From assembly GCA_944324655.1 (NCBI GenBank), contig CALUXF010000002.1, positions 60,465 to 124,464 of the forward strand: a DNA stretch of 64,000 nt, given 5' to 3'. Position 1 is the stretch's first letter; each line of letters begins with the position of its first letter. The position numbers were made by a program, and so were the translations under genes. Source of the stretch: Candidatus Avelusimicrobium aviculae (GTDB taxonomy: Bacteria > Elusimicrobiota > Elusimicrobia > Elusimicrobiales > Elusimicrobiaceae). Below, piece by piece: positions 61,459 through 64,000 of this stretch. The notes under the pieces are model-generated. The model had not been told where the DNA came from. It worked only from the letters and a program-made list of their open reading frames with translations, and did not search any database.

Positions 61459-61660
61459 AGGATTTCTCCCACGCCTTTATGGCCTCTTCCTCAGTGGCGC
61501 AAATTTCGTTTTCTTCTTTAACATATTCAAATCCGGTAGATAGTTCTTTTATGTCGTACTCACCGGAAAGCCAAGCAACTGTTATTTTCCCTTTTGATAT
61601 TTTTCCATATACATCTAAAAACCACACTTGCTGTCCTAAGTCAAATTTTGGATTGCTCAT
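61442..61660 (-). CDS. Small hypothetical phage protein (72 residues)
   Basis: The 72-residue acidic protein starts MSNPKFDLGQQVWFLDVYGKI, where FxxGqxVWflD suggests a small SH3-like beta barrel, then SGEYDIKELSTGFEY and an acidic helix. The family is not recognised, though phage proteins with this opening are common. It overlaps the methyltransferase start by 17 bases. Confidence 0.65.
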   Translation of the reverse strand: MSNPKFDLGQQVWFLDVYGKISKGKITVAWLSGEYDIKELSTGFEYVKEENEICATEEEAIKAWEKSCETNN

Positions 61661-61670
61661 GTTGTGCCTC

Positions 61671-62075
61671 CTATAAAATCGGTTTTTCCGATTTTTCTTC
61701 CAGGCTTTCTTTCAAACGCATCACCCGGCTTCTGCCGGCGTTCAACAGGGCCGTTATTTGGTTATCAAACATCTCGGTTTGTTTATAAAAATTTAACAGC
61801 CCGCACACTTGAAAAGCCACAAATGTTGCCTGGGCCGCAAAAAACAGCACGCCCCAAAAATTTAACAGCCCTTTGTTAGAGGCAGTCTTTCCCAGCACCA
61901 CCACACCGCCGCCCAAGACCACATACATTAGTAGCAGCCAGGGGATAATTTTTAAAGTGTTTTTAGTTCTTTTTTGGCACAAGGATAAAGCTTGCAGAAG
62001 TTCAATATACTGGCCGTTAATCCGTGCATTTAAAATGACTAATTGCGTCCGTTTAAAATCAGAAGGCGGGAGCAT
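61671..62075 (-). CDS. Two-helix membrane protein of the early region
   Basis: The 134-residue protein has two transmembrane segments (about 44-64 and 72-94), with basic helices on both sides. Its last residues EEKSEKPIL repeat the end of the methyltransferase (EEKSEKPIN) because both genes end in the same 21-base DNA repeat. The start overlaps the zinc-ribbon gene by 17 bases. No family is recognised. Confidence 0.6.
   Translation of the reverse strand: MLPPSDFKRTQLVILNARINGQYIELLQALSLCQKRTKNTLKIIPWLLLMYVVLGGGVVVLGKTASNKGLLNFWGVLFFAAQATFVAFQVCGLLNFYKQTEMFDNQITALLNAGRSRVMRLKESLEEKSEKPIL
61678..61698. repeat. 21-base direct repeat with hairpin, copy 2
   Basis: Identical to 60982-61002. It covers the last codons of the membrane-protein gene at 61671-62075, in the same reading frame as copy 1. 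Confidence 0.8.
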
Positions 62076-62190
62076 ATTCCCCCCTTTCTACGGCCGCGCA
62101 CTTTACGCACACGGGGCCGCGGGGGGTTTTCACCGTATCCCCCGCAAAAAAAGTTTCCCCGCAACGCCGGCAAATCTCAAATGTTTTCAT
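62059..62190 (-). CDS. Zinc-ribbon micro-protein (43 residues)
   Basis: The frame from ATG 62190 to TGA 62059 gives 43 residues with two CxxC pairs (C7, C10 and C28, C31), a minimal zinc ribbon. GGAGCGAAT precedes the ATG. It overlaps the next gene's start by 17 bases, as its neighbours do. Such phage zinc ribbons often bind nucleic acid or host enzymes; the target is unknown. Confidence 0.7.
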   Translation of the reverse strand: MKTFEICRRCGETFFAGDTVKTPRGPVCVKCAAVERGEYAPAF

Positions 62191-62199
62191 ATTCGCTCC

Positions 62200-62280
62200 T
62201 TAATCTTCAGTAAACATCCTGGCTAAAGCCCAAACCGTAAAAATGGTAATAGCCCAAAGCAGGGCATAAATTAAAATCAT
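62200..62280 (-). CDS. Hydrophobic micro-protein (26 residues)
   Basis: ATG 62280 follows the HAD gene stop directly (TAAATG), with GGGGG upstream. The peptide is MILIYALLWAITIFTVWALA plus a short polar end, a single membrane helix. The gap between its neighbours is filled almost exactly, which supports translation. Confidence 0.5.
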   Translation of the reverse strand: MILIYALLWAITIFTVWALARMFTED

Positions 62281-62766
62281 TTATCCCCCTATCAAACGTC
62301 TAAAAGTATTTATTCCGCGGCTGGCATACATATTGGCCACGTCGGGGTTATCGTCCACGGCAAATAAAATTTCCGCCCCGTCGCCTGGCACACCGCGTTG
62401 CAGCAGAACGTCCAACATTTTGCTTTTTAATTGGCCGGCCGGAAGCGGGCTTCCGTTCGGCCGCATGAATAGTTCCGCATACACAATACCGTTTTGTTTC
62501 AGCCACTCTTGGGTTATGGGGCGCACCTTTTCTTGGCGGGAAGTCAAAATAAACACCCTAAACCCGGCCCGCGCGCACATTTGCGCCAAAAAAACATTCT
62601 GCGGTATAGGGAAAGCCATAGGGTAAAGCTTTTCCAATTTTTCCCACCAAGGCCCCTGTCCCTTTTCAATGGGAAATTCTTCGCACAACACGCCGTCCAT
62701 ATCAAAGATAACGGCCACCCGGTTGGGCTCTTTAAATTCTTTTAAGTTGGTTTTTTCCATTTGCAT
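62281..62766 (-). CDS. HAD-superfamily phosphatase (polynucleotide 3'-phosphatase-like)
   Basis: The 161-residue protein has the HAD nucleophile motif FDMDGVL (D22, D24), the threonine motif ILTSRQEK, and the acidic motif AVDDNPDVANMY. The size and RPITQEWLKQNGI segment resemble the phosphatase half of T4 polynucleotide kinase and other phage HAD enzymes. It may repair nucleic acid ends or remove phosphate from nucleotides. GGAG lies 7 bases before the ATG. Confidence 0.8.
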   Translation of the reverse strand: MQMEKTNLKEFKEPNRVAVIFDMDGVLCEEFPIEKGQGPWWEKLEKLYPMAFPIPQNVFLAQMCARAGFRVFILTSRQEKVRPITQEWLKQNGIVYAELFMRPNGSPLPAGQLKSKMLDVLLQRGVPGDGAEILFAVDDNPDVANMYASRGINTFRRLIGG

Positions 62767-62785
62767 TTGTTTGCTCCAAAAAACG

Positions 62786-63211
62786 TTATTTTAAAAACTC
62801 CAACAGCCGCAAAGCCGTAACGGCTACATGCGCGGCCTCATATCGGGCCGCTTCCAGGCACTCGGCCGAACGCGTTAAATTATCGGCCGAAATCATATCG
62901 TTTATTTCCTGCGCCAACTCGCCCGTTTCTTCAGCCACCAGGCTCACGCCGTGCGCCGCGCTGGTAGCAAATTCCGGGTGTTTCTTTTTAGCGGCCGCCA
63001 CCGCGTCCAATACCCGTTGCAACACGGCCGGGTCCACTGCGTGCTTTCCGGTGCGCGCTTCGGTTAATTCCCGTTCAAAAAGTTTTTCAAATTCTTGTTT
63101 TATTAACTTCAGCACACCTAAGCGGCTTTGGCTGGCAAAGCGGCTATATTCCAAAGCCAAGGCGTCCAGTACATGCAAAAAGAGCAAATGTTTTTCGTCT
63201 TTAATTTTCAT
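62786..63211 (-). CDS. MazG-like nucleotide pyrophosphohydrolase
   Basis: The 141-residue protein is helical and carries the MazG metal site: VAEETGELAQEIND (E94, E95, E98) followed by YEAAHVAVTALRLLE (E125). This matches the EExxE ... ExxD/H family pattern. Phage MazG enzymes cut nucleoside triphosphates or alarmones and alter host metabolism. GGGGGAGAT precedes the ATG, and a folded leader region lies directly upstream. Confidence 0.85.
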   Translation of the reverse strand: MKIKDEKHLLFLHVLDALALEYSRFASQSRLGVLKLIKQEFEKLFERELTEARTGKHAVDPAVLQRVLDAVAAAKKKHPEFATSAAHGVSLVAEETGELAQEINDMISADNLTRSAECLEAARYEAAHVAVTALRLLEFLK

Positions 63212-63227
63212 ATCTCCCCCTTTATTT

Positions 63228-63367
63228 GCCGGGGACGGTAGGGTTAGGCCGTCCCCGGCTATCTGCCACTTGGGGTTGCGCTTAGGAGTTCACAACCCCC
63301 TGTCCTTAAAAATAACGGGCGCGCCGTTTGATTAGGAGCACCGCTCGCGCCCGCCGGCAAACGCCGG
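63228..63367 (-). ncRNA. Folded region upstream of the MazG-like gene with repeated CUCCUAA loops
   Basis: Four hairpins are packed in 140 bases. They are 63228-63259 (11-bp stem), 63272-63299 (9 bp with one G-U pair on the minus strand), 63316-63353 (8 bp) and 63354-63367 (5 bp). Read on the minus strand the first three loops contain CCUAA, CUCCUAA and CUCCUAA. CUCCUAA is nearly the anti-Shine-Dalgarno sequence. It may be a regulatory leader or a separate RNA. Confidence 0.5.
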
Positions 63368-63370
63368 AAA

Positions 63371-63478
63371 TTACGGCCACACGCCGTTAATCCACAAATA
63401 GACGTCAAAATTTATTAGCCCGGCCAGCAGGCTCATTTTTAGCCAGTCCGGCCACAAATCAAAATTTAAATAGCGCAT
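63371..63478 (-). CDS. Hydrophobic micro-protein (35 residues)
   Basis: ATG 63478 shares TAATG with the stop of the helix-turn-helix gene. The peptide MRYLNFDLWPDWLKMSLLAG and 15 more residues is rich in Leu and Trp and could sit at the membrane. Coupled start and tight fit are the evidence; no family is known. Confidence 0.5.
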   Translation of the reverse strand: MRYLNFDLWPDWLKMSLLAGLINFDVYLWINGVWP

Positions 63479-63666
63479 TAAAAGCCTCCGTCCGCCGCGG
63501 GCACGCAGGCGGCCTCTATGTCCTCTTTGAAAAAATAAAACTTCCGCGCCCCGGGGTACGCCTTATAACCCTTAATCACTTTGGCGCGGGCCAGCTCTCT
63601 TACTCTGCAAGGGGAAAGCTGCATAATTTCTGCGGCTTGGTTCACGTTTATTTTTGTTTTTCCCAT
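63478..63666 (-). CDS. Small helix-turn-helix DNA-binding protein (excisionase/AlpA type)
   Basis: The 62-residue protein has the MerR-like winged helix of the HTH_17 group: INVNQAAEIMQLSPCRVRELARAKVI, then KGYKAYPGARKFYFFKEDIEAA. Phage excisionases and early regulators share this fold. It is the first early gene after the leader RNA. No strong ribosome site precedes its ATG. Confidence 0.8.
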   Translation of the reverse strand: MGKTKINVNQAAEIMQLSPCRVRELARAKVIKGYKAYPGARKFYFFKEDIEAACVPAADGGF

Positions 63667-63697
63667 AATTTTTAAGTTAAATTAATTATTTTTGTAT

Positions 63698-63949
63698 AAT
63701 AAAAAGGCGAGTACCTTTTAACAGCCTCCCCGCTGCCACCGGTTTTACGGTGTGGTACCCGCCATGTCTTGCATTTCTGAGAGAGGGCAGTTAAACCCCC
63801 TGCCAAATTCGGTAAATGCAAGACAGCGCTTGTTTTAGCGCGCGTCGTTCCAATGAGTGGGAGCATTGGCCGACTGTTTACACACAGCCGTTTAGCCCGG
63901 CCCAGTGTACACAAACCCATAACGATAATTACCGTTATGTTAATCAGAT
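63698..63949 (-). ncRNA. Structured leader or small RNA at the start of the early operon
   Basis: About 250 bases lie between the early promoter and the first gene, with no supported coding frame. On the minus strand many stems form. 63871-63890 is a 7-bp stem with one G-U pair. 63850-63869 has 6 bp and 63826-63841 has 5 bp. 63766-63776 pairs with 63814-63824 (11 bp) and encloses 63786-63804. 63706-63715 pairs with 63754-63763 (10 bp with one G-U pair) and encloses two hairpins, a three-way junction. U-rich sequence follows, so the last element is an intrinsic terminator. The G-U pairs exist only on this strand. Confidence 0.65.
63918..63939. promoter_or_regulatory. Palindromic operator just downstream of the early promoter
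   Basis: CATAACG and CGTTATG flank ATAATTAC, giving a near-perfect 22-base palindrome. It lies about 10-30 bases after the predicted start of transcription, where a repressor would block the early operon. The repressor gene is not in this window. Confidence 0.65.
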
Positions 63950-63955
63950 ATGAGT

Positions 63956-63984
63956 ATTAAACAAAAGAAAATTTGTTTTGTCAA
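63956..63984 (-). promoter_or_regulatory. Strong early promoter of the prophage
   Basis: On the minus strand a perfect TTGACA (63984-63979) is followed after exactly 17 bases by TTTAAT (63961-63956). Transcription should start near 63949 and read into the folded leader. Confidence 0.85.
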
Positions 63985-64000
63985 CTTGTTTTCTTATTTT

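Larger units (their letters stand above)
30864..64000. mobile_element. Prophage of a short-tailed (T7/BPP-1-like) phage, left end and most of the genome
   Basis: A continuous minus-strand block holds phage genes in a recognisable order. Early DNA-binding, nucleotide and replication genes come first. They are followed by terS, terL, portal, scaffold, capsid, tail adaptor, nozzle, three internal virion proteins, fibres and lysis genes. The head-to-tail connector portal, the gp11/gp12-like tail and the gp13-gp16-like core proteins identify a podovirus. No tail tube, sheath or tape-measure gene is seen. The right end is outside the window, because no integrase, repressor or second boundary is visible. 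The left end lies between about 30,823 and 31,022. Confidence 0.92.

Noticed and set aside
63672..63920. Minus-strand reading frame of 82 codons upstream of the helix-turn-helix gene
   Set aside because: It lies wholly within the folded leader, has no ribosome site, and its composition is explained by the RNA stems.

Overview
The window has two parts. Positions 1 to about 30,800 are chromosomal genes of a Gram-negative bacterium. Positions from about 30,860 to the right edge are most of a prophage of a short-tailed, T7/BPP-1-like phage, which continues past position 64,000. Genes for lipid A (lpxA, lpxI), LPS export (lptD) and Tol-Pal (pal, cpoB, tolB) show an outer membrane. Protein-level character and gene mix are what I would expect of a gut Elusimicrobiota bacterium. 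That assignment is an inference and needs a similarity search.

Host part. A plus-strand series runs fabZ end, lpxA, lpxI, terminator, then tpiA, deoC and a 1089-residue protein with a DnaA-like AAA+ ATPase. It continues with two lipoproteins, comM, dprA, topA, xerC, a ROK kinase, lptD, tdk and an RDD membrane protein. Many of these genes overlap by 1-8 bases, so they look like long transcription units. The minus strand carries the pal-cpoB-tolB operon with its own promoter, and gatB. Divergent from gatB is a MurJ-like flippase. A minus-strand group of three glycosyltransferases follows, then an initiator tRNA. Next comes a unit of tRNA-Pro, a C39-like peptidase and an orphan peptide-binding lipoprotein.

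Prophage. All recognised prophage genes lie on the minus strand and read from right to left. At the right edge a near-consensus promoter and a palindromic operator precede a roughly 250-base strongly folded leader that ends in an intrinsic terminator. Early genes follow: a helix-turn-helix protein, MazG-like and HAD enzymes, several micro-proteins, a methyltransferase, a Lar-like zinc protein, a sliding-clamp homologue and a replication initiator. The initiator gene contains five in-frame near-palindromic iterons beside an AT-rich tract, a lambda-like origin inside the coding sequence. Two strong terminators separate early from late genes. Late genes run terS, terL, portal, scaffold, capsid, tail adaptor and nozzle. 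They continue with three internal virion proteins (the last a 2882-residue polyvalent protein), fibre and tail genes, and lysis genes: XhlA-like protein, M15 endolysin, holin-like protein and overlapping spanins. The last gene is a 59-residue protein resembling the glycyl-radical end of anaerobic ribonucleotide reductase. No integrase, repressor or right attachment site is visible, so they probably lie beyond position 64,000.
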